A stretch of DNA of 64,000 nt from Streptomyces fumigatiscleroticus (GTDB lineage: Bacteria > Actinomycetota > Actinomycetes > Streptomycetales > Streptomycetaceae), in assembly GCF_014647975.1 (NCBI RefSeq), contig NZ_BMQF01000002.1, positions 620,001 to 684,000 of the forward strand, in the 5' to 3' direction. Shown here piece by piece: positions 8,113 through 16,368 of the stretch. The stretch's first letter is position 1, and each line of letters starts with the position of its first letter. The translations under genes were made by a program, and so were the position numbers. Below the pieces are notes generated by a model. That model was not told where the DNA came from, did no database searches, and saw only the letters and a program-made list of their open reading frames with translations.

Positions 8113-8915
8113 GTCCACCCTTCCTGCTGCTCCTGTTCCGGCAGTACGGGGCCACAGAGCGCCGTCGGATCGATCAGCGCCTGGTACGGTCCCACCGCTC
8201 GTGTACCCAATCGGCGCAATGCCGCCCACACGGTCACCTGGTTGGCCGAGATGACCGGAATCCGCAGTTCGGCCTCCAGCTGGGGGATCACGTCGTAGCT
8301 CGGCAGATTGGTGCAGGACAGGAACAGGGCGTCCGGCGCGCCGGGCCGTCCGTGCACCGCCCGGCGGGCCATGTCGGCCACCTCGCGGTACGCGACCTTC
8401 CAGATCTGCCGGGTCAGGCCCATGGACGCGCACCCGGTGACCAGGACGCCCGCCTCGGCCACGTACTCCTCCAGTGCCCGCGTCACCGACTCGGTGTAGG
8501 GCGTCACCAGCGCCACCCGCCGCGCGCCCAGCACGCCGAGCGCCTCCAGCAGGGCGCCCGAGGTGGTCACCGAGGGCACCGCGCCCGCCCGGGTCATCGC
8601 CTCGCACATAGCCCGCTCGCCCGCGACGCCGCCGACGAAGCTGCCCGAGGCGCAGGCGTAGGCGACCACCTCGGGCATGATCGCGCTCAGCGTGCGCACC
8701 GCCTCGCCCAGGGTCTCGTGCTCGCTGACCAGGCGGGCCAGGTCCAGGCTCACCACGACGGGCACATACGGAGTCCGTGTCATGTGCAGCGACACCCCGT
8801 CCGGCACCCAGCGCCACAGCTCCCGGTCGAGCGCGAAGTCGAAGGGGGCCACGACGCCGACGCCGAGCTGCGGAGCCGGTCCGCCGAGCGGTCCGCCGGG
8901 GGGTGAGAGGTCCAT
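8109..8915 (-). CDS. Asp/Glu racemase-fold protein (EutA / maleate isomerase-like), both cysteines present
   Basis: The product is 268 aa from ATG 8915. The frame extends to 9008, but the conserved start (LGVGVVAPFDF) follows closely after this ATG. A GGAGG lies 12 bases upstream, a little far. Both predicted catalytic cysteines are visible, in YACASGSF and LFLSCTNL, with VTPYTESV and SANQVTVWAALR as further family landmarks. It is the first gene of a coupled pair with its one-cysteine paralogue. Members isomerise maleate, racemise amino acids or hydantoins, or act in ectoine use (EutA). The actual substrate cannot be decided. It is divergent from the dehydrogenase across the GTCAAC site cluster. 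Confidence 0.84.
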   Translation of the reverse strand: MDLSPPGGPLGGPAPQLGVGVVAPFDFALDRELWRWVPDGVSLHMTRTPYVPVVVSLDLARLVSEHETLGEAVRTLSAIMPEVVAYACASGSFVGGVAGERAMCEAMTRAGAVPSVTTSGALLEALGVLGARRVALVTPYTESVTRALEEYVAEAGVLVTGCASMGLTRQIWKVAYREVADMARRAVHGRPGAPDALFLSCTNLPSYDVIPQLEAELRIPVISANQVTVWAALRRLGTRAVGPYQALIDPTALCGPVLPEQEQQEGWT

Positions 8916-8972
8916 GGCACACACCGGCCTCCGAGGGGGGACGATATGACAACAGACCGTCGTCACGGCCGT

Positions 8973-9045
8973 GTTGACGACGGTAGATTCGGGTGCGAGC
9001 GTGGTCAATCCGCTCGCGTCACCCCGTGGTCAACACCCGGTTGAC
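8973..9045. promoter_or_regulatory. Cluster of GTTGAC/GTCAAC sites, probable operator
   Basis: The divergent spacer holds GTTGAC at 8973-8978, a related GTCAAT at 9004-9009, and a perfect 17-bp inverted repeat GTCAAC-n5-GTTGAC at 9029-9045. Such repeats in a shared promoter are typical of GntR-, IclR- or LysR-type control. The IclR gene at 15335 is a candidate regulator. TTGACA at 9041-9046 could also serve as a -35 element, but no matching -10 is clear. Confidence 0.5.
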
Positions 9046-9100
9046 ACCTCGTCACCGACCGGCGCCGGGACGGCAGGCCGGCGGAGAAACGGCTCCTCGC

Positions 9101-10066
9101 ATGACCGCACCCGCTGCTCCGTCCACCCCCACGGTCCTGGTCCTGGACGCCGACCCGCCGCCCCGTCTGGGCCGGCTCACCGGCCGCGCCCGGATCGAGC
9201 ACACGGACGAGGCGAACCTGGCCGAGCGGCTGCCGTACGCCGATGTCCTGCTGGTGTGGGACTTCACCTCGTACGCGGTGCGCGCCGCCTGGCCGGGCGC
9301 GGGCCCGCGCCCGCGCTGGGTGCACACGGCGAGCGCGGGCGCGGACCACCTGCTGTGCCCGGAACTCGTCGCCTGCGACACGGTCGTGACCAACGCCCGC
9401 GGCGTCTTCGACCAGCCCGTCGCCGAGTACGTCGCCGCCCTCGTGCTGGCCATGGCCAAGGACCTGCCGCGGACCCTGGAGCTGCAACGGGAGCGGACCT
9501 GGCTGCACCGGGACTCCCAGCGGGTGGCCGGCACCCGCGCCTGCGTGGTCGGCTCCGGGCCGATCGGCCGGGCGGTCGTCCGCGTGCTCAAGGCGCTCGG
9601 CGTCTCCTGCGCGCTGGTCGGCCGCACCCCGCGGACCGGTGTCCACGGCCCCGGCGATCTCGACCGGCTGCTGTCCCGCGCCGACTGGGTGATCGCCGCG
9701 GCGCCGCTCACCGAGGAGACGGAGGGCATGTTCGACGCCCGCCGCTTCGGGGTGATGCAGCCCTCCGCCCGGTTCGTCAATGTCGGCCGGGGCCGGCTGG
9801 TGGACGAGACGGCGCTCGCCGAGGCGCTGTCCAGACGGTGGATCGCGGGCGCGGCCCTCGATGTCCTCGCGCACGAGCCCCTCACCCCGGACAGCCCGCT
9901 GTGGCAGGTGCCGGGCCTGATCGTCTCCCCGCACATGAGCGGCGACACGGCCGGCTGGCGGGACGAGCTCGGCGCCCAGTTCGTGGAGTTGTACGAGCGC
10001 TGGGCGGCGGGCCGGCCGCTGCGGAACGTGGTGGACAAGGAGCGCGGATACGTACCCGGACACTGA
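9101..10066 (+). CDS. D-isomer-specific 2-hydroxyacid dehydrogenase
   Basis: The product is 321 aa from ATG 9101. The NAD-binding loop GSGPIGRAVVRVL (a GxGxxG variant), the arginine in VGRGRLVD, and the acid and His in HEPLTPDSPLW and SPHMSGDT form the usual Arg-Glu-His arrangement of D-2-hydroxyacid dehydrogenases. It would interconvert a 2-keto acid and a D-2-hydroxy acid with NAD(P). The ribosome site is weak (GGAG 14 bases away). The amidase follows after 16 bp and is probably co-transcribed. Confidence 0.87.
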   Translation: MTAPAAPSTPTVLVLDADPPPRLGRLTGRARIEHTDEANLAERLPYADVLLVWDFTSYAVRAAWPGAGPRPRWVHTASAGADHLLCPELVACDTVVTNARGVFDQPVAEYVAALVLAMAKDLPRTLELQRERTWLHRDSQRVAGTRACVVGSGPIGRAVVRVLKALGVSCALVGRTPRTGVHGPGDLDRLLSRADWVIAAAPLTEETEGMFDARRFGVMQPSARFVNVGRGRLVDETALAEALSRRWIAGAALDVLAHEPLTPDSPLWQVPGLIVSPHMSGDTAGWRDELGAQFVELYERWAAGRPLRNVVDKERGYVPGH

Positions 10067-10082
10067 CACCCCGGGAGGGTGG

Positions 10083-11510
10083 ATGACCGAGCTCACCGAA
10101 CTGACCGCCGTACGGCTCCTCGACGGGTACCGCAGGGGTGAGTTCAGCCCCGTGGAGGTGGTCCGGGCGGCCCTGGAGCGGGCCGAAAGGATCCAGCCAC
10201 GGGTGAACGCCTTCGTCCGGATCACCGGCGGGGAGGCGCTCGCCCGGGCCCGGGAGTCGGCGGAGCGCTGGCGGCGCGGGGAGCCGTCGGGGCTGCTCGA
10301 CGGGGTGCCGGTCACGGTCAAGGACGTCCTGCTGACACGCGGCACCCCGACCCTGCGCGGCTCCCGGACCGTGTCCGAGGAGGGCCCCTGGAGCGAGGAC
10401 GCGCCCTCCGTGGCCCGGCTGCGCGAGCACGGCGCGGTGTTCCTCGGCAAGACCACGACACCCGAGTACGGCTGGAAGGCCGTGACGGACTCGCCGCTGA
10501 CGGGCGTCACCCGCAATCCGTACGACCCGGCCCGCACCTCGGGCGGGTCCAGCGGCGGCGCGGCGGCGGCCGTGGCGCTCGGCGCGGGGCCGCTGGCGCT
10601 GGGCACGGACGGCGGCGGCAGCGTGCGTATCCCGGCGGCGTTCTGCGGCGTCCTCGGGCTGAAGCCGACGTACGGCCGGGTCCCGCATTACCCGGCCAGT
10701 TCCTTCGGCACCCTCTCGCACGTGGGGCCGATGGCCCGGGACGCGGCGGACGCGGCGCTGCTGCTGGACGTGATCGGGGTGCCCGACGCCCGTGACTGGT
10801 CGGCGCTGGGCCCGGCGCCGGGGTCCTTCGCCGCGGGCCTGACGGGCGGGGTGCGCGGGCTGCGGGTGGCGTACTCGCCGTCGCTGGGCGGGCAGGTGGC
10901 GGTGGGTCCGGCGGTGGCGACGGCGGTGCGGCGGGCGGTGGAACGGCTGGCGGAACTGGGCGCGTACGTCACGGAGACCGACCCCGACCTCACCGACCCG
11001 GTGGAGGCCTTCCACACACTGTGGTCGAGCGGGGCCGCGCGGCTGGTGCAGCGTCTGGGCCCGCACCGGCGTGAACTGCTCGACCCGGGTCTGCGGGAGA
11101 TCGGTGACGCCGGCGCGCGCCGTACGGCGCTGGACTATCTGGCCGCGGTGGACGTCCGCACGGAACTCGGGCGCAAAATGGGCCTGTTCCACGAGGAGTA
11201 CGACCTGCTCGTCACGCCGACGGTGCCCCTCACCGCCTTCGAGGCGGGCGCCGAGGTGCCGAAGGGCTCGGGGCACCGGCACTGGACGGGCTGGACGCCG
11301 TTCACCTACCCCTTCAACCTCACCCAGCAGCCGGCGGCGACGGTCCCGGTCGGCACGGACACCGGCGGCCTCCCGGTCGGCCTGCACCTGGTCGCCGCCC
11401 GCCACCACGACGACCTGGTCCTGCGGGCGGCGCACGCGCTGTACGAGGCGGGGGCCGCGGGCGTCCGGCCGCCGCCGGTCACGGGCCCGTTCAGGTCCTG
11501 CGGAAGCTGA
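10083..11510 (+). CDS. Amidase, amidase-signature family
   Basis: The product is 475 aa from ATG 10083, preceded by GGGAGGG. The Ser-cisSer-Lys triad is present with canonical spacing: Lys80 in VTVKDV, Ser156 in TSGGSSGG and Ser180 in DGGGSVRIPA. It is predicted to hydrolyse a carboxylic amide to acid and ammonia in the cytosol. With the 2-hydroxyacid dehydrogenase upstream and the importer downstream, it suggests breakdown of an imported amide or cyclic-amide compound. Its last 20 bp overlap tail-to-tail with the DUF3830 gene. Confidence 0.9.
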   Translation: MTELTELTAVRLLDGYRRGEFSPVEVVRAALERAERIQPRVNAFVRITGGEALARARESAERWRRGEPSGLLDGVPVTVKDVLLTRGTPTLRGSRTVSEEGPWSEDAPSVARLREHGAVFLGKTTTPEYGWKAVTDSPLTGVTRNPYDPARTSGGSSGGAAAAVALGAGPLALGTDGGGSVRIPAAFCGVLGLKPTYGRVPHYPASSFGTLSHVGPMARDAADAALLLDVIGVPDARDWSALGPAPGSFAAGLTGGVRGLRVAYSPSLGGQVAVGPAVATAVRRAVERLAELGAYVTETDPDLTDPVEAFHTLWSSGAARLVQRLGPHRRELLDPGLREIGDAGARRTALDYLAAVDVRTELGRKMGLFHEEYDLLVTPTVPLTAFEAGAEVPKGSGHRHWTGWTPFTYPFNLTQQPAATVPVGTDTGGLPVGLHLVAARHHDDLVLRAAHALYEAGAAGVRPPPVTGPFRSCGS

Positions 11511-11985
11511 GCGTCTCCCCCGCCGCCCCCGTCCGCCACAGGTCGTTGCAGGCCGCGGCCATCTCCGTCAGGCCGTCGACGACCCGGCCCCAGACGGTAC
11601 CGGGGACCCAGCCCACGTCACCGTTGAGGAGCAGGTTGTTGCGCTCGTAGAAGAGGGCCAGGTCGACCAGCGTGGTGCCGGGGCGGACCTCGCGGTCGTA
11701 GCCGTAGGCCCCCGTGCCCAGTTCCGTGCCCGCGAAGGAGAAATAGCAGAGGTCGCCCGGGACGGGAGTCACCGTCGGGTTCTCCAGCGGCGGCTCCCGG
11801 TCCGCGAACGGCTCGAAGAGGGCGTAGATCTCGTTGCGGGCGTATTTGGCGTGGTAGACGTCGCCGCCGAGCGGAAGGGCGTCCCAGACGGCCGCGCAGG
11901 TGACCGGGGCGCGGTCGTCGAGCAGTTGCGCCGTGCAGCGGACCCCGCGCGCGGCCAGCGAGACCTCGATGTAGCGGTCGGCCAT
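11491..11985 (-). CDS. DUF3830 family protein (cyclophilin-like fold)
   Basis: The product is about 164 aa from ATG 11985; ATG 11994 is equally possible, as neither has a clear ribosome site. The sequence (YHAKYARNEIYALFEPF, GDLCYFSFAG, ALFYERNNLLLNGDVGWVPG in pieces) matches DUF3830 proteins, which are predicted to adopt a cyclophilin-like beta barrel and have no established reaction. It lies between the amidase and the EhuB gene but on the opposite strand. It converges with the amidase by 20 bp and is divergent from ehuB. Confidence 0.82.
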   Translation of the reverse strand: MADRYIEVSLAARGVRCTAQLLDDRAPVTCAAVWDALPLGGDVYHAKYARNEIYALFEPFADREPPLENPTVTPVPGDLCYFSFAGTELGTGAYGYDREVRPGTTLVDLALFYERNNLLLNGDVGWVPGTVWGRVVDGLTEMAAACNDLWRTGAAGETLSFRRT

Positions 11986-12092
11986 GAGGTCCATGGCAGT
12001 GCGTGGGACCGCTGCGGTCAAGGGTGCGCGGCCACGGAACGAGGCTCGAAAAGATCTGCATGGCCCGGATGGAGTTGGGTAAGCGCGCGCCC

Positions 12093-13013
12093 ATGGCTCC
12101 ACCCAGCAGAACACCTTCACCCAGACGGTCCGCACCGAAGTCCGGGCCCGCCCGCCGGTCGCTGCTCGCGGGGGTCGCGGCGCTCGGCGCGCTGGGCGCC
12201 GCCGGCTGCTCGCGCGTGGCCACCGCCTCCGGCGCCCAGGGCGGTGATCTGCTGGACCGGCTCAGAGCACAGGGCGTGGTACGGCTGGGGATCGCCGGGG
12301 AGATCCCCTTCGGCTACATCGGCAAGGACGGCCGGCTCACCGGCGAGGCACCCGAGCTGGCCAAGGCGGTCTTCCGACGGCTGGGCGTGGACCGGGTGCA
12401 GCCCGTGCCCACCGAGTTCGGCTCGCTCATCCCCGGTCTGAACTCGCAGCAGTTCGACGTCGTGGCCGCCGGGATGTACGTCAACCCCGAGCGGTGCGAG
12501 CAAGTGATCTTCGCCGACCCGGACTACCAGATGCTCGACTCCTTCATCGTGCGCAAGGGGAACCCCAAGGGGCTGCACAACTACCAGGACGTCGTGGAGA
12601 AGAAGGCGAGGTTCGCCACCGGCACCGGGTACGCCGAGATCCAGTACGCGGTCGGGGCCGGGTACAAGGAGAGCGACATCCTCATCGTCCCGGACCAGGT
12701 GGCGGGGCTGAACGCCGTGGAGACCGGGCGCGTCGACGTCTTCGCGGGGACGGCGCTGACCACCCGCGAGGTGGTGAAGAAGTCCGCCAAGGCGGAGGTG
12801 ACCGAGCCGTTCAAGCCGCTCGTCGACGGCCGTCCGCATGTCGACGGGGGCGCGTTCGCCTTCCGCCCGACCGAGACGAAGCTGCGGGACGCCTTCAACG
12901 CCGAGCTGCGCGAGCTGAAGAGGAGCGGGGAGCTGCTCCGCATCCTGAAGCCCTTCGGTTTCACCGAGGACGAGATGACGGAGCTGACCGCGAAGGAGCT
13001 GTGCGGCGGATGA
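12093..13013 (+). CDS. ehuB: ABC transporter substrate-binding lipoprotein, EhuB-like
   Basis: The product is about 306 aa from ATG 12093. ATGs at 12060 and 12069 would only lengthen the part before the signal. The N-terminus has paired arginines, a hydrophobic core and the lipobox AAGC, so it is a probable lipoprotein. The mature part is a family-3 solute-binding protein (LGIAGEIPFGYIG, LIPGLNSQQFDVVAAGMY, VPDQVAGLNAVETGRVDVF). It delivers a polar amino-acid-like or ectoine-type ligand to the EhuC/EhuD permeases. Its stop overlaps the ehuC start as ATGA. The Ehu name rests on overall resemblance, and ectoine specificity is not proven. Confidence 0.8.
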   Translation: MAPPSRTPSPRRSAPKSGPARRSLLAGVAALGALGAAGCSRVATASGAQGGDLLDRLRAQGVVRLGIAGEIPFGYIGKDGRLTGEAPELAKAVFRRLGVDRVQPVPTEFGSLIPGLNSQQFDVVAAGMYVNPERCEQVIFADPDYQMLDSFIVRKGNPKGLHNYQDVVEKKARFATGTGYAEIQYAVGAGYKESDILIVPDQVAGLNAVETGRVDVFAGTALTTREVVKKSAKAEVTEPFKPLVDGRPHVDGGAFAFRPTETKLRDAFNAELRELKRSGELLRILKPFGFTEDEMTELTAKELCGG

Positions 13014-13717
13014 CCCCGGGACTCTGGGAACTGGTACTGAAGGGCGTCTGGACCACCCTCCAGCTGCTGTTCTTCAGCGCGCTGCTGGCCACCGCGGTTT
13101 CCTTCACGGTCGGCGTCGCGCGCACCCACCGGCTGTGGATCGTCCGCTTCGTCGCGGGCTTCTACACCGAGGTGTTCCGGGGCACCTCCGCCCTGGTCAT
13201 GATCTTCTGGGTGTTCTTCGTGCTGCCCCCGGCCTTCGGCTGGCAGCTGGTGCCGATGTGGGCGGGCACCCTGGCACTGGGGCTGACCTACGGGGCGTAC
13301 GGCTCGGAGATCGTGCGCGGCGCGCTCGGTGCCGTCGACCCGGCGCAGCGTGAGGGCGGGATCGCGCTCAGCTTCACGCCCTGGCAGCGGATGCGGCTGA
13401 TCCTGCTGCCGCAGGCGGTGCCGGAGATGGTCCCGCCCTTCTCCAATCTGCTGATCGAGCTGCTCAAGGGCACCTCCCTGGTGTCGGTCATGGGCATGGG
13501 CGATCTGGCGTTCAGCGGCAACCTGGTGCGTCTGGCGCTCCAGGAGAGCGCGGGGATCTACACGTACCTCCTGCTCATCTACTTCGTGATCGCCTTCCTG
13601 CTCACCCGGCTGATGCGCGGGCTGGAGAAGCGGCTGAAGGCGGGCGTGGGCAAGGCTGCGCGGCCCAGGACCGCGCTGCCCGAGCCCGTCGACGCCACGC
13701 TCGGGGGTGCCCGGTGA
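13010..13717 (+). CDS. ehuC: ABC transporter permease, EhuC-like
   Basis: The product is 235 aa with an ATG start overlapping the ehuB stop. It is a His/Glu/Gln-Arg-opine family permease with about five membrane helices and the cytoplasmic EAA loop near residue 120 (EGGIALSFTPWQRMRLI followed by LLPQA), which contacts the ATPase. It is one half of a heterodimeric channel with EhuD, whose GTG overlaps its stop as GTGA. The tight overlaps show a translationally coupled operon. Confidence 0.87.
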   Translation: MTPGLWELVLKGVWTTLQLLFFSALLATAVSFTVGVARTHRLWIVRFVAGFYTEVFRGTSALVMIFWVFFVLPPAFGWQLVPMWAGTLALGLTYGAYGSEIVRGALGAVDPAQREGGIALSFTPWQRMRLILLPQAVPEMVPPFSNLLIELLKGTSLVSVMGMGDLAFSGNLVRLALQESAGIYTYLLLIYFVIAFLLTRLMRGLEKRLKAGVGKAARPRTALPEPVDATLGGAR

Positions 13718-14364
13718 ACTGGGACTGGAGTGCCGTCGCCGACTTCATGCCGCACTTCTGGGACGGGCTGCTGGTCACCCTCCGGGTACTGGTGATCGGC
13801 TCGCTGATCTCGTTCGTCCTGGGCCTGGTCTGGGCGCTGCTGGTGCGGGTGCCCTCACGCTGGGTGACCTGGCCGGTCGGAGCGGTCACCGAGTTCGTGC
13901 GCAACACCCCGCTGCTGGTGCAGCTCTTCTTCCTCTTCTATGTGCTGCCCGAGTGGGGCCTGACCCTCTCGGCGCTGACCACGGGCGTGATCGGCATCGG
14001 GCTGCACTACTCGACGTACACGATGCAGGTCTACCGGGCCGGCATCGAGGCGGTGCCGGCCGGCCAGTGGGAGGCCGCGACGGCGCTGAACCTGCCGCTG
14101 CGGCGGACGTGGACGGCGGTGATCCTGCCGCAGGCGATCCGCCGGGTCGTACCGGCCCTCGGCAACTACGTGATCTCCATGCTGAAGGACACGCCGATGC
14201 TGATGGCGATCACCGTGCTGGAGATGCTCGGCGAGGCCCGGCTGTTCTCCCAGGAGAGCTTCCGGTTCACCGAGCCGCTGACGGTGATCGGCGTGGCCTT
14301 CATCGCCCTCTCCTACCTGGCCTCCCTTCTCCTGCGAGCCCTGGAGCGTCGCCTTGTCCCTTGA
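13714..14364 (+). CDS. ehuD: ABC transporter permease, EhuD-like
   Basis: The product is 216 aa with a GTG start overlapping the ehuC stop. It is a polar amino-acid permease with five predicted helices and the EAA motif (EAATALNLPLRRTW, then ILPQAIRRVVPALGN). Motif EFVRNTPLLVQLFFLFYVLP is characteristic of the family's second helix. It pairs with EhuC. Its last 11 bp overlap the ATPase gene. Confidence 0.88.
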   Translation: MNWDWSAVADFMPHFWDGLLVTLRVLVIGSLISFVLGLVWALLVRVPSRWVTWPVGAVTEFVRNTPLLVQLFFLFYVLPEWGLTLSALTTGVIGIGLHYSTYTMQVYRAGIEAVPAGQWEAATALNLPLRRTWTAVILPQAIRRVVPALGNYVISMLKDTPMLMAITVLEMLGEARLFSQESFRFTEPLTVIGVAFIALSYLASLLLRALERRLVP

Positions 14365-15139
14365 GACCCTGCCCGAGCCCGAGATCGACCCCGAGCGGTC
14401 CGCCACCGAGCTGATCCGTCTGGAGCAGGTCACCAAGCGGTTCGGGGACCACACCGTCCTGGACCGGCTGGACTTCTCCGTGGACGCCGGCAAGCACGTC
14501 ACCCTGATCGGGCCGTCCGGCTCGGGCAAGACCACGATCCTGCGGCTGCTGATGACGCTGGCCAAGCCCGACGAGGGCACCATCACCGTCGCCGGACAGC
14601 GGCTGTACCCGGCCCCCGAGAAGCAGGTCCGCGAGGTCCGCAAGAAGATCGGGATGGTCTTCCAGCAGTTCAACCTGTTCCCGAACATGAGCGTGCTGCG
14701 CAACATCACCGAGGCGCCGGTCACCGTGCTCGGCCTGGACCGGGACGAGGCGGAGGCGCGGGCCCGGGAGCTGCTGGACCTGGTGGGTCTGGCGGACAAG
14801 TGCGACGCCCGGCCCACCCGGCTGTCGGGCGGCCAGCAGCAGCGGGTGGCGATCGCCCGGGCGCTGGCGATGCGGCCCCAGGTGCTGCTGCTGGACGAGG
14901 TGACCTCGGCCCTCGACCCGGAGCTGGTCGCGGGCGTGCTGGACCTGCTGCGCGACATCGCCCGCTCCACCGACATCACGATGCTCTGCGTGACCCACGA
15001 GATGAACTTCGCCCGGGACATCTCGGACCAGGTCCTGATGTTCGACTCCGGCCGGGTGATCGAGTCCGGCACACCGGAGAAGATCTTCAGCGACCCGGAG
15101 AAGGACCGGACACGGGAATTCCTCGGCGCGGTTCTGTGA
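14354..15139 (+). CDS. ehuA: ABC transporter ATPase, EhuA-like
   Basis: The product is 261 aa from TTG 14354, which lies inside the end of ehuD; no ATG or GTG fits before the conserved LIRLEQVTKRFG. All ATPase motifs are intact: Walker A GPSGSGKTT, Q-loop, signature LSGGQQQR, Walker B VLLLDEVTSALDPE, and switch His in CVTHEM. It energises uptake through EhuCD. It is the last gene of the operon and is followed by a strong hairpin. Confidence 0.92.
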   Translation: MSLETLPEPEIDPERSATELIRLEQVTKRFGDHTVLDRLDFSVDAGKHVTLIGPSGSGKTTILRLLMTLAKPDEGTITVAGQRLYPAPEKQVREVRKKIGMVFQQFNLFPNMSVLRNITEAPVTVLGLDRDEAEARARELLDLVGLADKCDARPTRLSGGQQQRVAIARALAMRPQVLLLDEVTSALDPELVAGVLDLLRDIARSTDITMLCVTHEMNFARDISDQVLMFDSGRVIESGTPEKIFSDPEKDRTREFLGAVL

Positions 15140-15154
15140 CGCACGGGAAGTGAA

Positions 15155-15187
15155 CGCCCCAACGTCCGAGGTCCGGACGCTGGGGCG
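15155..15187 (+). terminator. Strong hairpin after the ehu-type operon
   Basis: Fourteen-base arms (CGCCCCAACGTCCG and CGGACGCTGGGGCG, one G-A mismatch) lie around a 5-nt loop, 15 bp after the ATPase stop. There is no U-tract, as is common in Streptomyces. Confidence 0.85.
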
Positions 15188-15193
15188 TACCTA

Positions 15194-15205
15194 TGGCATA
15201 TGCCA
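15194..15205. promoter_or_regulatory. TGGCATATGCCA palindrome upstream of the IclR gene
   Basis: This is a perfect 12-bp palindrome about 130 bp before the IclR start and just past the operon terminator. Its 10-bp core is repeated at 1837. It could be an autoregulatory site of the IclR protein, but the distance and the second copy argue for caution. Confidence 0.35.
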
Positions 15206-15334
15206 GAGTGTCAGCGCCGCAGTTGGGGACGGTGCGAATCCGCCAACAAGCCCTCGCTGCACACCTCTTGCCGGTTATCGTGGTGAGAATCCGCCGACCG
15301 GATTACGGCCCACAGAGCGAGCGCAGGGGGAACC

Positions 15335-16093
15335 GTGGCGCTGAAGCACGAGCCGACCGCGCCGTACCACTCGACCCAGGACGCGCTGCGCGTCCTGGAG
15401 ACGGTGGCGCGGCACCCCACCGGAATCACCGACACCGAACTCGTCCGTCAGACCGGCCTCGTCCCGGAGCGACTGACCACGCTCCTGCGCATGCTGCGCC
15501 GCGAGGCCTATGTCGAGCAGAGCGCCGACGGCGCCTATGTCACCGGGGAGGCCCTGGCCCGCCTGGGCTCCGCCCACGACCGCGAGCAGGCCCTGCGCCA
15601 CAAGCTCCAGCGCACCCTGGACCGGCTGCGCGACTCCGTCGGCGCCGCGGTGTACATCAGCCGCTATGTCGACGGCGAGGTCCAAGTCACCCAGTACGCC
15701 GACAGCCCCGCCACGCCCAAGGTCAACGAGTGGGTCGACTTCCGCGACTCGGCCCACGCCACCGCGGTCGGCAAGAGCCTGCTCACCCAGCTGGACCACG
15801 CCGGCCGCCGCGACCATCTGGCCCGGCACAAGATGGCCCGGCTCACCTCGCGCACCATCACCAGCGACAAGCTGCTGCTCTCCCGGCTGGAGGCCCAGCC
15901 GCCCACGGTGCCCGTACTGGACCTCCAGGAGTACGCGGTCGGCACGGTCTGCGCGGCCGTCCCGATCACCGCCGGCTCCGCCGTGGGCTGTCTCGCCCTG
16001 TCGCTGCCCGTGGCCCACGCGCACCGGCTGCGCCGCGCCGCGGACACCCTCAACCGCAGCGCCGCCCCGGTGCTGCTCTCCCTGACGATCTAG
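15335..16093 (+). CDS. IclR-family transcriptional regulator
   Basis: The product is 252 aa from GTG 15335, with a G-rich ribosome site seven bases upstream. An N-terminal winged helix (residues about 12-70, DTELVRQTGLVPERLTTLL) is followed by the IclR effector domain. The latter shows AHATAVGKSLL (effector pocket) and the C-terminal VCAAVPI. It lies directly downstream of the importer operon and probably controls the catabolic and transport genes, including the GTCAAC cluster at 8973-9045. That link is inferred from position only. Confidence 0.88.
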   Translation: MALKHEPTAPYHSTQDALRVLETVARHPTGITDTELVRQTGLVPERLTTLLRMLRREAYVEQSADGAYVTGEALARLGSAHDREQALRHKLQRTLDRLRDSVGAAVYISRYVDGEVQVTQYADSPATPKVNEWVDFRDSAHATAVGKSLLTQLDHAGRRDHLARHKMARLTSRTITSDKLLLSRLEAQPPTVPVLDLQEYAVGTVCAAVPITAGSAVGCLALSLPVAHAHRLRRAADTLNRSAAPVLLSLTI

Positions 16094-16193
16094 GACGACC
16101 GGACCGGCCCGCCGCGCGTGGTCGAGAGCACCCCCTCGGACCAGGTAGTATTTACTTCGTCGCCGGCCGCGGGAAGCGGAAGGCGGGAGTCAT

Positions 16194-16267
16194 GCGCCGC
16201 TAGCTCAGTTGGTTAGAGCAGCTGACTCTTAATCAGCGGGTCCGGGGTTCGAGTCCCTGGCGGCGCA
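16194..16267 (+). tRNA. tRNA-Lys (anticodon CTT), copy 2 of 3
   Basis: This 74-nt cloverleaf is identical to copies 1 and 3. Its upstream region (GCGTGGTCGAGAGCACCC near 16117-16134, then GGTAGTAT near 16144) matches that of copy 3, so promoter and gene appear to have been duplicated together. Confidence 0.97.
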
Positions 16268-16274
16268 CAGAAGA

Positions 16275-16302
16275 GGAGCCCCTCGCGGAAGCGGGGGGCT
16301 CC
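16275..16302 (+). terminator. Hairpin terminator after tRNA-Lys copy 2
   Basis: Arms GGAGCCCC and GGGGCTCC surround a 12-nt loop, eight bases after the tRNA. It has the same design as the terminator of copy 1. Confidence 0.8.
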
Positions 16303-16320
16303 TTCATTGCGCCTTCCGCT

Positions 16321-16368
16321 GCTTCTCGTCGCTCCTCGTCGTTCCTCGTCGCTTGTCGTCGCTTCTCA
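16321..16368. repeat. 10-bp tandem repeat running into the chb stop codon
   Basis: Units gcttctcgtc, gctcctcgtc, gttcctcgtc and gcttgtcgtc, followed by a partial fifth that ends in the chb stop codon (TCA on this strand, 16366-16368). The array fills the whole space between the tRNA terminator and the chb stop. Confidence 0.85.
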
